A stretch of 64,000 bases of DNA from Aquabacterium sp. (GCA_023266355.1 JAHFQM010000005.1:62001-126000), one strand, 5' to 3'; shown: positions 1 through 10,500, numbered from the stretch's first letter. Notes: generated from the sequence alone by a model not told the origin. Made by a program: numbers and translations.

Positions 1-408
1 GGCGTGCCGCAATGGATGGTGGCGCTCTCGTTGCAGCTTGTGATCGCCCAGCGCCTGGTGCGCACCATCTGCCCCATGTGCGCCACCCACTGCGAGCCCA
101 CGCCACAGGAACTGGTGTGGCTCCAGAACGAACTCGGCCCCCAGGTGGACACCAGCGGCGTCTCGCATGGGCCAGGCTGCCCCGAGTGCAACCAGACCGG
201 CTACAAAGGCCGCACCGGCGTCTATGAATTCCTGCAGATGACGCTGCCCCTGGTGGACGCCATGAGCGCGCAGGACCCGACGGCCTTCTCCAAAGCCGCG
301 CGCGAACAGATGGCCGGCAACACCCTGCGCCGCGACGCCGTGCGACTGGCCTTGAGCGGGCGCACCACCGTGGCCGAGGCCATGGGTGTGAGCGCACAGG
401 TCGATTGA
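1..408 (+). CDS. mshE: MSHA/type II secretion-type assembly ATPase, C-terminal part (5' end outside window)
   Basis: The reading frame is open from the first base and begins mid-protein, so only the last 135 residues are seen. They match the end of the GspE/PilB/MshE family: the stretch leading into LVIAQRLVRTICPMC, then a second cysteine pair (CPEC) about 50 residues later, forming the tetracysteine zinc element, then the GRTGVYEFL segment. The ATP-binding motifs must lie upstream. The enzyme is a cytoplasmic hexameric ATPase that powers pilus or pseudopilus polymerisation. It is followed 16 bases later by the platform protein gene. I favour MshE over GspE or PilB because the downstream genes are MSHA-type minor pilins and MshQ. 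MshE of Vibrio binds c-di-GMP through its N-terminus, which cannot be examined here. Confidence 0.85.
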   Translation, partial: GVPQWMVALSLQLVIAQRLVRTICPMCATHCEPTPQELVWLQNELGPQVDTSGVSHGPGCPECNQTGYKGRTGVYEFLQMTLPLVDAMSAQDPTAFSKAAREQMAGNTLRRDAVRLALSGRTTVAEAMGVSAQVD

Positions 409-424
409 GGCGAGGTGCACTGAC

Positions 425-1690
425 ATGGGACGCTTCGTCTACAAGGCCCGCGGGCCCTACGGCCAGGTCGAAGGGGTGCAGGAGGCCGCGACCACCGCGC
501 AGGTGGCCGCCATCCTCAAGAGCAAAGGCCTCATCCCGGTGAAGATCTCGGCCGATGCCGCCACGGCCGCCGCACTCGCCAGCAACCTGGGCGTGGGTGG
601 CAGCATGGTGGACCTGGGCGGCAAGCAGGGCATCCAGCTCTTTGCGCCCAAGGTGGAGCGTGCCGACGTGATGTTGTTCAGCCGGCAGATCCACACCTTG
701 CTCAAGGCCGGTGTGCCCATCCTGCGGGCCCTGGCGGGCTTGCAGGAAACCACGACCAACCCGGCCATGAAGGCCATCATCCTGGACCTGCGCCGCAGCC
801 TGGAGTCCGGCGTGGACCTGGCCACCTCGGTGGCCACGCACCCCAAGATTTTCGACAGCTTCTACGTCGCCATGATCAAGGTCGGTGAGGCCTCGGGCCA
901 GATCGACCAGGTCTTCATGCGCCTGTACAAGCACCTGGAATTCGAGCAGTTCATGAAGCAGCAGGTCAAGTCGGCCCTGCGCTACCCCAGCTTCGTCATC
1001 ATGGCCATGGTCGGCGCGGTCACCGTCATCAACGTGATGGTGGTGCCCGCCTTCGAGGGCGTGTTCAAGAGCCTGGGCGCCAACCTGCCGGTGCCCACGA
1101 AAATCCTGATCGCCAGCTCCAACCTCACGCTCAACTACGGTTGGTGGCTGCTGGGCGGGGCGGTGGTCGCGGGTTTTGTGTTCAAGCAGTGGCTGGCCTC
1201 GGTCGAAGGCCGCATGGTCTGGGACCGCCTGCTCATCAACATGCCCCTGGTCGGCCCCATCGTCACGCAGGCGGCGCTGTCGCGCTTTGCCCGTGCCTTT
1301 TCACTGTCGCTGCGCAGCGGCGTGCCGCTGGAGCGCGCCCTCACCAGCGTGGCGCAAACGGCCGACAACAAATACATCAGCGCCCGCATCGACGGCATGC
1401 GCGAGGCCATCACGCGGGGCGATTCGCTCACCCGCGCGGCCGTGGCCACGGGCGTGTTCACGCCCATGGTGCTGCAGATGCTGGCCATCGGCGAAGAGAC
1501 CGGCATGCTCGATGAGCTGCTGGACGAGATCGGCGAGGTGTACAGCAACGAAGTCGAATATTCCCTGAAAACCCTGGCCCAGCAGATCGAACCCATCCTG
1601 GTGATCTTTCTGGGCGCAATCGTGCTGTTGTTGGCACTTGGCGTGTTCATGCCGATGTGGGAAATGGGCCGCGCCACCATCAAGCATTGA
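425..1690 (+). CDS. mshG: Type IV pilus / type II secretion inner-membrane platform protein (GspF/PilC/MshG family)
   Basis: The 421-residue protein has the family's two-fold repeat of cytoplasmic helical domains. The first copy (about residues 75-200) begins with VMLFSRQIHTLLKAGVPILRAL. The second (about 285-400) carries FARAFSLSLRSGVPLERAL. Three hydrophobic segments lie near residues 195-215, 240-255 and 390-415. Length and architecture are normal. The protein couples the cytoplasmic ATPase to pilin assembly in the inner membrane. The gene follows the ATPase gene by 16 bases and precedes the main pilin gene, as expected in an MSHA or pseudopilus operon. Confidence 0.92.
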   Translation: MGRFVYKARGPYGQVEGVQEAATTAQVAAILKSKGLIPVKISADAATAAALASNLGVGGSMVDLGGKQGIQLFAPKVERADVMLFSRQIHTLLKAGVPILRALAGLQETTTNPAMKAIILDLRRSLESGVDLATSVATHPKIFDSFYVAMIKVGEASGQIDQVFMRLYKHLEFEQFMKQQVKSALRYPSFVIMAMVGAVTVINVMVVPAFEGVFKSLGANLPVPTKILIASSNLTLNYGWWLLGGAVVAGFVFKQWLASVEGRMVWDRLLINMPLVGPIVTQAALSRFARAFSLSLRSGVPLERALTSVAQTADNKYISARIDGMREAITRGDSLTRAAVATGVFTPMVLQMLAIGEETGMLDELLDEIGEVYSNEVEYSLKTLAQQIEPILVIFLGAIVLLLALGVFMPMWEMGRATIKH

Positions 1691-1750
1691 TCGCACATGC
1701 CGAAAACCAAGACAGCTTTCTTTTTTCTTCACCCGCACGAGGTCTTCACC

Positions 1751-2155
1751 ATGCAACAACGTCGTCAAGCCGGCTTCACCATGATCGAGCTGATCGTGGT
1801 CATCGTCATCCTGGGCATCCTGGCCGCCACCGCCCTGCCCAAGTTCCTGGACCTCAAGTCCGATGCCCAACAGTCGGCACTGGACGGCATGGCGGGCACG
1901 GCCTCCAGCGCCATGTCGCTGAACTACGCCGGTTGCTCGGCGACGGGGCACAAGACCGCCGGTGCCGATGCCGCCAAGTGCACGAAGGTCGATGACTGCA
2001 ACAAGCTCACCGCCATCCTGCAAGGCGGCCTGCCTGCCAAGTTCACCGTGACCGCGGCCGGGCTGGGCACCAATGGCGCCACTGCAGAGTGCGTGCTGTC
2101 CATGGCCGACTACGCCCCGACCGCGAAGTTCACTGGCATCGGCGCCGGCAACTGA
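1751..2155 (+). CDS. Type IV prepilin (MshA/MshB-like major pilin)
   Basis: The 134-residue prepilin has a short basic leader, MQQRRQAG, cleaved before F, followed by the class III hydrophobic helix FTMIELIVVIVILGILAATA with the conserved Glu at mature position 5. The mature part has a cysteine-containing C-terminal half (C near residues 58, 76, 83 and 115), suited to a disulfide-bonded loop. I chose the ATG at 1751 because it gives a normal leader and has an AGG-type ribosome site upstream; an in-frame ATG at 1697 would add 18 non-leader-like residues. Whether this is the MshA major subunit or MshB cannot be settled without comparison. Confidence 0.9.
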   Translation: MQQRRQAGFTMIELIVVIVILGILAATALPKFLDLKSDAQQSALDGMAGTASSAMSLNYAGCSATGHKTAGADAAKCTKVDDCNKLTAILQGGLPAKFTVTAAGLGTNGATAECVLSMADYAPTAKFTGIGAGN

Positions 2156-2328
2156 GCCTGAGCTTGCGCGGAAGGCCGGGCCGCGGGTGCCGGGCTTTCT
2201 GCGTCTTTGTTCAATTTTTTCAAAGCAGCCGGTCATATGCCTCGGTTACACGCCGTTACCGTCTGGACAAGGGACGAACCCGCCAGCACAGTGACGATGT
2301 GATCCATGTCAAGCCAAGAGGTGCCAAG

Positions 2329-5052
2329 ATGAGTGCGTTGTTCAAGCAAGTGCTGGGGCGGTTGAAGTCCGCCAGCAAAGGTGTGGCCTTGGGCCTGACC
2401 TTGGGTTGCTGTGCAACGCTGGCACAGGCTGCGGCCACCACCGCGGGCACGCTCAAGGTGCTGGTGCCCAGTCAGACGGGCTTCAGCCCGCAGGCCTACA
2501 CCTCGGCCAACCTCAAGACGGTGGACTTCGACACCACCCTGCTGACGAACACCGCGGGCGTGTCGCAAGGCAGCAGCTCGGCCACGGGCGGTGGCGGTTG
2601 GAGCACCACCACGACGGCCAGCCCCGCGCCCACCGGCTTCGCGAACAAGTTCGCGCGCGTGGCGTCGGGCACCAGCGGCTCATCGCAAACGCAGCTCAGC
2701 TTCACCAACGGCACGGGGTACATCAGCTTCCTGTGGCATCTGGGCACGGGTGACAGCGACAACACCATCCGCATCAACCTGAGCAATGGTGACTACCGCA
2801 CCCTCACCAACTGTCCGGACACCACCCTGACCTGCGTGGGTGGCTACGACACCGTCAACTTCTTCCAGGGCTTCTTCAACATCTTGTTCGGTCTGACCGG
2901 ACAGGTGGATCAGACCCAGTCTGTGCGCATCGTGTACACCCCGCCCACGGGCGTGTTGGTGACTTCGGTGCAACTGACGGCCATGCGCCACCAGGTCTGC
3001 GCCTTCTGGTTCTTGTGCTCCTGGGACAACCGCAACCTCAGCCTCGACAGCCTGAGCTACGACGACAACAGCAACGGCGCGCCCTTGATGTCGCTCGACC
3101 ACGTCGAGGTGGTGGCCAGCAACGCTTCGGGCCTGACCTGTCAGAACAACACCTTCAAAGTGCGGGCCTGCGCCAACGCCGCCTGCACCACGCTGTACAC
3201 CAAGGGCGTGACGGGCACGGTGAACTTCACCCGCTCTGACGGTGGGGCCTCGCGCGCGGTGGCCTACAGCATCGCCAGCGGGTCGGCCTATTCGGGTGAC
3301 CTGTCGGTGAGCATGCCCTCCAACTGGGGCAGCTCGACCACCTGGAACACCGCCGCCACGTCGGTGCCGGCCGCGGCCGCATCGTCGATGTGCGCCTTCG
3401 GTACCTTGGTGGGCAGCAGCGCATGCGCTTTCACGGCCAACAAGACCGGTTTGTTGCTGTCCTTGCCCGCAGGCATCGCCGGTGACCCGCAGACGCTGAC
3501 GGCGACGCTGGTGTCAGAGGACCTGTTCGGCGCTTGCACCTCGCCCTCGGGCTCGGGCAGCCTGACCTCCACCGTCACGGCAAAGTACGGCGTGGCCACG
3601 AACACCACCGTGGCCACCCTGCTCAGCTCCGGCAGCAGCAGCACGCTGAAAACGCTGACCAGCGGCTCGGCCATCACCGGCCTGACCACGGGCGTCAGCT
3701 CGGCCGTGGGCACCAACACCTTCAGCTATGCCGATTCGGGTCAGGTGCAACTGGACGTCACCGTCACGGGCTTGTCAGGCACCCTCAGCAGCCTGCTGGG
3801 CGTGCAGAACAGCGTGGTGACCACGGTGGTGCCGGCGGCACTCAAGATCGAGCCGGTCATCGGTGGCAACATCGTGCTGACCAACCCGAAGCTGGCGGCG
3901 GGCGGCGATTTCCAACTGCGCATCACGGCCTTGAACAAGGCAGGCGCCATGTTGAAGAACTTTGGCGCCGAGCCGGGCCTGGGCGTTGTGAACCTGAGCA
4001 AGCTGTTGCTCAAGCCAGCGGGCGCTGCGCTCAAGAACAACCCTGACCTGGCGATGGGCCTGATCAGTTTCAACAACGGCATTTCGCTGCTGACCCTGTC
4101 CTGGGACGAGGTGGGCTCGCTGGACTTTGCGGCGTCGCTGACCGACTACCTGGGCTCGGGCTTGTCGGTCGGAGGCAAGCTGACCGACACCGTGCCTGCG
4201 GGCTTGCGCCTGGTGCCTGCCAAGTTCGGTCTGAGCGCCACCCCGCGTTGCTCGGCCACCGAAGGTGCCAGCAACATCGCGTTTGCCTATGCTGGTCAGC
4301 CCATCGACGTCACCGTCACGGCCCTGAACGCCGACGGCGTGATCACGCAGAACTACGACGGCACGGCGGGCAACCCCACCGAACGGTTGGCCAACAGCGT
4401 GAGCATCGCCACGGTCGGCGGCGCCAACAGCGGCACCTTGGGTGGCAGCCCTGTGGTGGCCGCCATGGCTTTCGCCAACGGCTCGGGCAGTGGCACCATC
4501 ACTTACGGCATGACGAACAAGCTGTCGGCGCCTGACACCGTCACCCTGACCGCCTCGGACGCCGACGTCAACAGCGTCAAGAACACGCCTGCGGTGCTGG
4601 TGCGCAGCGGTCGCATCAAGCTGTCGAACGCCTTTGGCTCCGAGAAGTCCGTGCTCGACATCCCCATCCAGGTGCAGTACTGGACGGGCAAGTCGTGGAC
4701 GGCCTCGAACGACAGTTGCACCAACGCCTCGGTGGTGACGACCGGCGCCCTCAAGCGCAAGGCCTACAAGTCGCACGCCGGTGCGGTGTCGTCGGCCTGG
4801 GCCACCGCGGCCTCGTCCGTGGCGCTGGCGGCGGGCGCGGGCAAGCTGACGCTGTCTGCGCCGGGTGCTGGCAAGACGGGCACCGTGGACGTGGAGCTGG
4901 ACCTGTCGGCTTCGGGCGCCAACCTGCCCTGGTTGCAGTCCTTGGACGATGCTTGTGGCGCAGGTGTGGTGTGCAACCCGAGGGCGCGCGCTTCGTTCGG
5001 GGTGTACTCCCCGGAGTCGAAGAAGACCGTCAACATCCGCAATGTGTTCTGA
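2329..5052 (+). CDS. mshQ: MshQ-like secreted protein with DUF6701 region
   Basis: This 907-residue exported protein starts with a signal peptide (hydrophobic stretch about residues 20-38, cleavage near AQAAA). The frame is open further upstream, but the ATG at 2329 has an AGAGG ribosome site eight bases ahead and begins the signal peptide. A segment near residues 253-305 (MSLDHVEVVA, then paired Cys in ACANAACTTLYT) and a long beta-rich C-terminal region including PIQVQYWTGKSW are typical of MshQ/DUF6701 proteins. In known MSHA loci MshQ is a large exported protein of unclear role, possibly an adhesin or tip component. Here it sits between the major pilin and the minor pilins rather than at the operon end as in Vibrio. 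The 173 bases upstream hold only a weak GC-rich hairpin near 2175-2200. Confidence 0.82.
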   Translation: MSALFKQVLGRLKSASKGVALGLTLGCCATLAQAAATTAGTLKVLVPSQTGFSPQAYTSANLKTVDFDTTLLTNTAGVSQGSSSATGGGGWSTTTTASPAPTGFANKFARVASGTSGSSQTQLSFTNGTGYISFLWHLGTGDSDNTIRINLSNGDYRTLTNCPDTTLTCVGGYDTVNFFQGFFNILFGLTGQVDQTQSVRIVYTPPTGVLVTSVQLTAMRHQVCAFWFLCSWDNRNLSLDSLSYDDNSNGAPLMSLDHVEVVASNASGLTCQNNTFKVRACANAACTTLYTKGVTGTVNFTRSDGGASRAVAYSIASGSAYSGDLSVSMPSNWGSSTTWNTAATSVPAAAASSMCAFGTLVGSSACAFTANKTGLLLSLPAGIAGDPQTLTATLVSEDLFGACTSPSGSGSLTSTVTAKYGVATNTTVATLLSSGSSSTLKTLTSGSAITGLTTGVSSAVGTNTFSYADSGQVQLDVTVTGLSGTLSSLLGVQNSVVTTVVPAALKIEPVIGGNIVLTNPKLAAGGDFQLRITALNKAGAMLKNFGAEPGLGVVNLSKLLLKPAGAALKNNPDLAMGLISFNNGISLLTLSWDEVGSLDFAASLTDYLGSGLSVGGKLTDTVPAGLRLVPAKFGLSATPRCSATEGASNIAFAYAGQPIDVTVTALNADGVITQNYDGTAGNPTERLANSVSIATVGGANSGTLGGSPVVAAMAFANGSGSGTITYGMTNKLSAPDTVTLTASDADVNSVKNTPAVLVRSGRIKLSNAFGSEKSVLDIPIQVQYWTGKSWTASNDSCTNASVVTTGALKRKAYKSHAGAVSSAWATAASSVALAAGAGKLTLSAPGAGKTGTVDVELDLSASGANLPWLQSLDDACGAGVVCNPRARASFGVYSPESKKTVNIRNVF

Positions 5053-5068
5053 GCCAGGACGACGTGAT

Positions 5069-5557
5069 GTGAACCCCATCGACCGTCCGTGTGGCCGCGG
5101 CTACACCATGGTCGAGCTGATCATGGTGATCATCCTGGCGAGCATCCTGGCGGCGGTGGCCTTGCCCAAGCTGAACGTCGCCACGAGCGTGCGTGACGAC
5201 ATCTGGCGCGACGGGCTGCTGTCCGGCTTGCGCTTTGCGCAGAAATCGGCGGTGTCGCACCGCAGGCTGGTGTGCGCCAGCGTCAGCGACACGCAAATCT
5301 CCTTGCAAATCGCGTCCGCCAACCCGGCCACGTCCTGTGACACCGACCTCATCGGGCCGCGCAGCACCGGCGTGTTCGCCACCAGCGGCAACGGCAACAC
5401 CAAGACGGCCGTGTCGCCCACGGGCATCATCTACTTCCAGCCCGATGGCCGCACCACCACCGACGGCGCAGGCGCCACCGTGTCTTCGCGCACCGTGACC
5501 ATCACGGGCGTGGGCACGGCCATCGCCATCACGGGGGAGACCGGCCATGCGGAGTGA
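5069..5557 (+). CDS. Minor pilin / pseudopilin, GspH/FimT type
   Basis: The 162-residue prepilin-like protein has its processing site as RG before Y (GYTMVELIMVIILASILAAV), so the usual mature Phe1 is Tyr, with Glu5 present. No ATG gives a normal leader. The GTG at 5069 gives a 10-residue leader (MNPIDRPCGR) and has AGGA about nine bases upstream, so I take it as the start. The rest resembles GspH/FimT minor pilins: a helix followed by a region with FAQKSAV and later Cys residues. By position it could be the MshC equivalent. It lies 16 bases after the MshQ gene and overlaps the next pilin gene by 11 bases. Confidence 0.8.
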   Translation: MNPIDRPCGRGYTMVELIMVIILASILAAVALPKLNVATSVRDDIWRDGLLSGLRFAQKSAVSHRRLVCASVSDTQISLQIASANPATSCDTDLIGPRSTGVFATSGNGNTKTAVSPTGIIYFQPDGRTTTDGAGATVSSRTVTITGVGTAIAITGETGHAE

Positions 5558-6047
5558 GCCTTTGAACAAGGCCCGTCGCTTGCCGGTGTTCGGCGCACGC
5601 GCGGCGCAGCAAGGCTTCACCATCATCGAAATGGTGGTCGCCATCGTCGTGATCGGCGTGGGCGTGGCGGGGCTGTTGTCGGCCTTCAGCATGAGCGTGC
5701 GCAACAGCGCCGACCCCATGCAGGTCAAGCAAAGCCAGGTGGTGGCCGACGAAATCATGGAAGAGATCTTGCTCAAGCCTTACAGCTCGACGGCGACCAG
5801 TTCGTCGGTCGGCTGTGCGCGCAACCAGTACCACGACGTGGCGGCCTACAACGGCTACACCACCACGGGCAAGGTCTGCGACGTCGATGGCGTGGCGATC
5901 GCGGCGCTCAATGGTTACTCGCTGAAGGTCGATGTGGTGGCGGCCACGCTCAACGGTGTGGCGGCGGCACGCAAGATCACCGTGACCGTGACGAAGGGCG
6001 CCGACAACTACATCCTGGTCGGCTGGCGCACGGACTACGCATCATGA
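5547..6047 (+). CDS. mshD: Minor pilin, MshD-like (GspI/PilV class)
   Basis: The 166-residue prepilin has a 22-residue leader ending QQG before FTIIEMVVAIVVIGVGVAGL, with Glu at mature position 5. The following VADEIMEEILLKPY stretch is characteristic of MshD-type minor pilins. The gene overlaps the preceding pilin gene by 11 bases and the next one by four, so translational coupling is likely. The protein probably forms part of the tip or priming complex of the MSHA-type filament in the inner membrane. Confidence 0.82.
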   Translation: MRSEPLNKARRLPVFGARAAQQGFTIIEMVVAIVVIGVGVAGLLSAFSMSVRNSADPMQVKQSQVVADEIMEEILLKPYSSTATSSSVGCARNQYHDVAAYNGYTTTGKVCDVDGVAIAALNGYSLKVDVVAATLNGVAAARKITVTVTKGADNYILVGWRTDYAS

Positions 6048-6943
6048 ATGGCGCACGCCCTGCTTCACAGCGTGGCCTGACCATCATCGAGCTGGTGGTC
6101 GTGATGGTGCTGGTCGCGGTGATTGCCGCGGGCGTGGCCTCCATCGTGGGCCCAAGCGTGCAGTCGTACAGCGCGGTCAAGCTGCGTGCACAGATGACGG
6201 ACGAGTCGGACACGGCGGTGCGCCGCATGGTCAACGACATCCAGCGCGCCGTGCCCAACTCCATCCGCTCGCCCAACAACAAGTGCTTCGAGCTCATCCC
6301 TGCCGTGGCGGGCGGGCGCTACCGCATGGCCGCCGACACGTCCTCAGGGCATGACAGCGCGGGCTGTGCGCCCAGCGCGACCTGCTCCGCCCCGCTGGAC
6401 ACGACCAAGTCCACCACCGTCTTCGACAGCCTGAGCGCGCTGCCCCTCACGCCCGCCAGTGGGGATTGGGTCGTCGTCAACAACCAGAACAGCAACGATG
6501 TCTATGACGGCTACAACCGTTCGGCCATCACCGGTTTTGTGGCGGCGCCCGCAGCCTGGATGGGCGCGCACCGCATCAGCATCAATGCCAAGCAGTTCTC
6601 GCAGGGCTATGACGGCGGACGCTACCTCATCGTTCCCAACAACCAGCGCGCGGTGTTCTATGTGTGCAGCGGTGTCGATGGCACCACAGATGCCTCCGGC
6701 AATGGCAAGGGTGTGCTGTACCGCCTGAAGAACTATGGCTTCAACAGCGCCTACCCGGCCGCCTGCCCCAGCGTGGTGGGCGCGGACGTCATCCTCAAAG
6801 GCATCGTGAACTGCACGGTGACTTACAACCCGAACCAGGGCTCCACCCAGCAAAGCGGCTACCTGCTGCTGGACCTGGACCTGTCGCGCAATTCGGAGGC
6901 GGTTCACCTGACGATGGGTGCGCACGTTTCCAACGCGCCTTGA
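6044..6943 (+). CDS. mshO: Minor pilin, MshO-like (GspJ class)
   Basis: The 299-residue prepilin-like protein is processed after SQRG, giving mature LTIIELVVVMVLVAVIAAGV with Leu at position 1 and Glu at position 5. The large C-terminal domain (about 260 residues) with MVNDIQRAVPNSIR soon after the helix resembles MshO and GspJ pseudopilins, which are the larger minor subunits. The ATG overlaps the upstream stop in an ATGA arrangement. The Leu1 in place of Phe1 is tolerated in minor pilins. Confidence 0.8.
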   Translation: MNGARPASQRGLTIIELVVVMVLVAVIAAGVASIVGPSVQSYSAVKLRAQMTDESDTAVRRMVNDIQRAVPNSIRSPNNKCFELIPAVAGGRYRMAADTSSGHDSAGCAPSATCSAPLDTTKSTTVFDSLSALPLTPASGDWVVVNNQNSNDVYDGYNRSAITGFVAAPAAWMGAHRISINAKQFSQGYDGGRYLIVPNNQRAVFYVCSGVDGTTDASGNGKGVLYRLKNYGFNSAYPAACPSVVGADVILKGIVNCTVTYNPNQGSTQQSGYLLLDLDLSRNSEAVHLTMGAHVSNAP

Positions 6944-6969
6944 GCGCATCGCTTTCGAAAGTCCCCGCC

Positions 6970-7503
6970 ATGGCCATGCCCGTCCACGATCTGCACAGCC
7001 CGCGGCCTCCGCGCGCATGGCGCCGTGCGATGGGGCACGGTCGCATGCCGCATCGCGTGGCAGGGCGCGGCTTCGGGGCCGTCGCGGCCATGATCGTGCT
7101 GGTCTTGTTGGCCACGCTGGCCGCAGCCATCGTGCGGCTGAACTGGACGCAGCAAATGGGCAGTGCCCAGGACATCAGTGCCTCGCGCGCGGCCCAGGCG
7201 GCGCAAGCGGGCGTGCAGTGGGGCCTGTACCAGGCGCTCAAGACCGGCTGGAAAACCAGTTGCGGCGCGGCCCAGACCCTGGACCTGCGCGGCGACATGG
7301 GCTTCCGTGTCACGGTGAGCTGTGCCTCGACCGACTACAGCGAGGGCGAGTCGGTGTCGGGCACGCCGCAGACCATCCGCCTCTACACGCTCACGGCCGT
7401 GGCCTGCAATGGCGCGGCCAATGCCTGCCCGGACGCCGGCTCGGTGGCCGGTCCGGGCTACGTCGAACGGCGTCAGGAAGTGCAGGCGGTGGACGCCCGC
7501 TGA
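6970..7503 (+). CDS. mshP: MshP-like / PilX-type minor pilus protein
   Basis: The 177-residue protein has an unusually long basic N-terminus (about 35 residues, rich in Arg and Pro), then GRGFGAVAAMIVLVLLATLAAAIVRLN, the single membrane helix of MshP/PilX-like proteins. There is no Glu at the pilin position 5, as is common in this class. C-terminal Cys residues may pair. The start is uncertain: the ATG at 6970 and another at 6976 are both possible. It is the last gene of the pilus operon, and its 3' end overlaps by 31 bases the 3' end of the convergent c-di-GMP gene. Confidence 0.72.
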   Translation: MAMPVHDLHSPRPPRAWRRAMGHGRMPHRVAGRGFGAVAAMIVLVLLATLAAAIVRLNWTQQMGSAQDISASRAAQAAQAGVQWGLYQALKTGWKTSCGAAQTLDLRGDMGFRVTVSCASTDYSEGESVSGTPQTIRLYTLTAVACNGAANACPDAGSVAGPGYVERRQEVQAVDAR

Positions 7504-10500
7504 GCATCGCCAGGCGTGGCGTTGTTCTGCGCTGCCTGGGCTGCATGGGCCTGTTCGGCCAGCGCCACTTCGCTGCTGTGGGCCATCAGCAAGGCCTCGA
7601 AGGCCTCTTCCTTCATGGGGCGGCCCAGGTGGTAGCCCTGGGCTTCGTCGCAACCGTGGGTTTTCAGGAAATCGGCCTGAGCCTGGGTCTCGACGCCCTC
7701 GGCCACGATGCCCACTTCCAGGCGGTGGCCCATGGCGATCAGCGCGGCCACCAGGCGGCTGTCGCCCCCTGATTGCGGCACGGCGCTCAGGAAGCTGCGG
7801 TCGAGCTTGAAGCGGTCCACCGGCAGCTCACGCAGGTAGGCGAAGCTGGAGTAGCCCACGCCGAAGTCGTCGATGGCGATGCCCACGCCCAGCGTGCGCA
7901 GCTGCGTCAGCACATCGGCGGCGCGCAGCGATTCGCGCACCACCACGCTCTCGGTGATCTCCAGCTCCAGCGCGGTGGCGGGCAGGCCGGTGTCGGCCAG
8001 GGCGCGCGCCACGGTGTCGATCAGGTCGGGCTGGTCGAGCTGCAGCGCCGACAGGTTCACCGCGATGCGCAGGGGCCAGCCGCTGCGCTCGCGCCACTGC
8101 TGTGCCATGGCGCAGGCGCGCTTCAGCACCCACTCGCCCATGGGCACGATCAGGCCCGTCTCTTCGGCCAGCGGGATGAAGTCCGACGGAGGCACCAGGC
8201 GGCCGCCGTGCTCCCAGCGCACCAGGGCTTCGGCGCCAGTGATGTGGCCGGTGCGGCAATCGAACTGCGGCTGGAAGTGCAGGCGCAGCTCGTCGCGCTC
8301 CAGCGCCTTGTAGAGGTCGTTTTCCAGCAGCAGGGTGTCGGGGGTGACGCTGACCAGCTTGTCGCTGAACACCTGCACGCGGTTGCGGCCACGGCTCTTG
8401 GCCTGGTACATGGCCAGGTCGGCATGGCGCATCAGCGTGACGGCATCGCTGCCGTGCTGGGGGTAGAGCGCCAGCCCGATGCTGGGCGTCACGCGCAGTT
8501 CGTGGCCGTCCAGGCGCAGCGGTTCGGCGAACTGCTCCATGACCTTCAGGGCCACGCGCTCGCCGTCTTCGATGGCGGTGATGCAGGGCAGCAGGACCAC
8601 GAACTCGTCACCGCCCAGGCGCGCCACGATGTCCGAGGTGCGCATGGCCTGGCGCAGGCGGCGCGCCACTTCGATGAGCACGGCGTCACCCAGGTGGTGG
8701 CCCAGGCTGTCGTTGATCTTCTTGAAGCGGTCCAGGTCCAGGAACATCATGGCCATGAAGTGGCCTTCGCGTTCGGCCGCGGCCAGGCTGAGCTTGAGCT
8801 GCTCCTGCAGCATGTTGCGGTTGGGCAGGCCGGTCAGCGCGTCGTGCAGGGCCATGTGCTGGACCTGGTTCTCGGCTTCGCGGCGCGAGGTCACGTCGTG
8901 GGCCATCACCAGGTAGCCGCTTTGCGCGCCGTACTCGCTGCTCATTTCCGTGATGAGCAACTCTGCCAGCAGGCTGGAGCCATCCTGTCGCACCAGTGTC
9001 CACTCGGCGGCCAGGCCTGGCGAGGCTTGCGCCACGTGGTTGAGCACGTCCAGGGTCTGCACCGTCTGGCCCAGGCGCATGGTCAGCAGGCGCGCGCGTT
9101 CGGCCACCTGTTGTTCGTCGAAAAAGCGCTCGATGGAGAAGCGCCCCACCAGTTGGTGCGCCTTGTAGCCCAGCAGGTGTTCGCCCGCGGGGTTGACCGT
9201 CTGCACGATGCCGTGCTGGCTGAGCACGAAGATGGCGTAGGGCGCGTTGTGCACGATCACGCGGCGCATCTCATCGACTTCGTTGAGCTGGCGGTGCGCC
9301 TCCATGACGGCGTGCTCGGCCGCTTGCTGGGCGCTGAGGTCACGCACCACGCCGATGTACTGGCGCAAGCCGTTCAGCGACATCGTGCTGATGGACAGCT
9401 CCAGGGGGAAGCGCTGGCCGCCCGCGCGCAAGCCTTCGGTGTGGCGGCCCAGGCCGTCCATGCCCACGCGCTGCGTCTGCAGGAAGCCCTCGACCCGCAT
9501 GCCCGCTTCTTGCGAGCCCGCCTCTGGCAGCAGCAGCTTGAGGTGCTGGCCGACGATGGCCGATTCGCTGTGCCCGAACATGCGGCACACAGCCTGGTTG
9601 ACGCTGAGGATGCGACCGGAGGGCGACACGGTGAGGATGCCGTCGATGGTGTGGTCCACCACCGAGCGCAAGCGCTGCTCACTGTCGCGCGCTTGTTTGC
9701 TCATGCGCTGCGCCATCTCGGCGACGCGCGCATGCCGGCTGGCGGCGTTGCGCATCATCAGGCTCAGGATCAGGGTGAAGCCGCTGCCGCTCAGCAACAG
9801 CGCCAGTGGGTAGGCCTGGGCCAGGGCCCGCACGGGCGGGCGCGTGAACTGCAGGCGCCAGTGGCGGCCGCCCACTTCCAGGGTGTGCACCTGCACATCG
9901 CTGGGGTCGCTGTGGGTTGTCGCGCGCAGGGCCTTGGCTTGGCGTGCGCTGTCGAACAGCGTCGGGGTGTCGGCCGCCGGGTCGTCGATGCGCAGGTGCA
10001 GGCGCTGCCATGCCGCGCCGTTGTCGGCCTGGGCCACCAGGTCGGTGATGCGGATGGCGCCGCTGACCAGGCCCTGGAACGCTGCGCGGCGACCCGCCAC
10101 GGTCTCTGGGCGATCGCCGTGACGGTACACGGGCAGCCGCACCACCAGGCCCAGCGGGTCTGCCCCACCCTGGATCAACTGGATGGGCGGTGACACCTGC
10201 ATGGCGCCGCTGTCGCGGGCCCGCTCCATCAGCTCGCGGTGCATGACGTTCTGGGCCGGATCGAAGCCGAAGGCGCTGCGGTTGCGCGCCATGGGCTCCA
10301 GGTAAGCGATGGGCAGGTAGTCGGTTCGCTCCCCGGCAGGGTGGATGCTGAACTCCGGGTAGCCCTCGGGCGCGATGCTGCGGTCGTTGCGCACCTGCGC
10401 TTCGAAGGCGGGCTTGTCGCTGTGCTTGAGCAGGGGGGCGTACTGCACGGCCAGCAGCGCCGGGTACTCGCTCTCGGCACGCAGGTTGCGGTAATGCTCG

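Noticed and set aside
7773..10193. An 806-codon open frame on the plus strand opposite the c-di-GMP gene
   Set aside because: Low-complexity His/Gln/Gly-rich translation with no motif; the opposite strand holds intact GGDEF and EAL domains.
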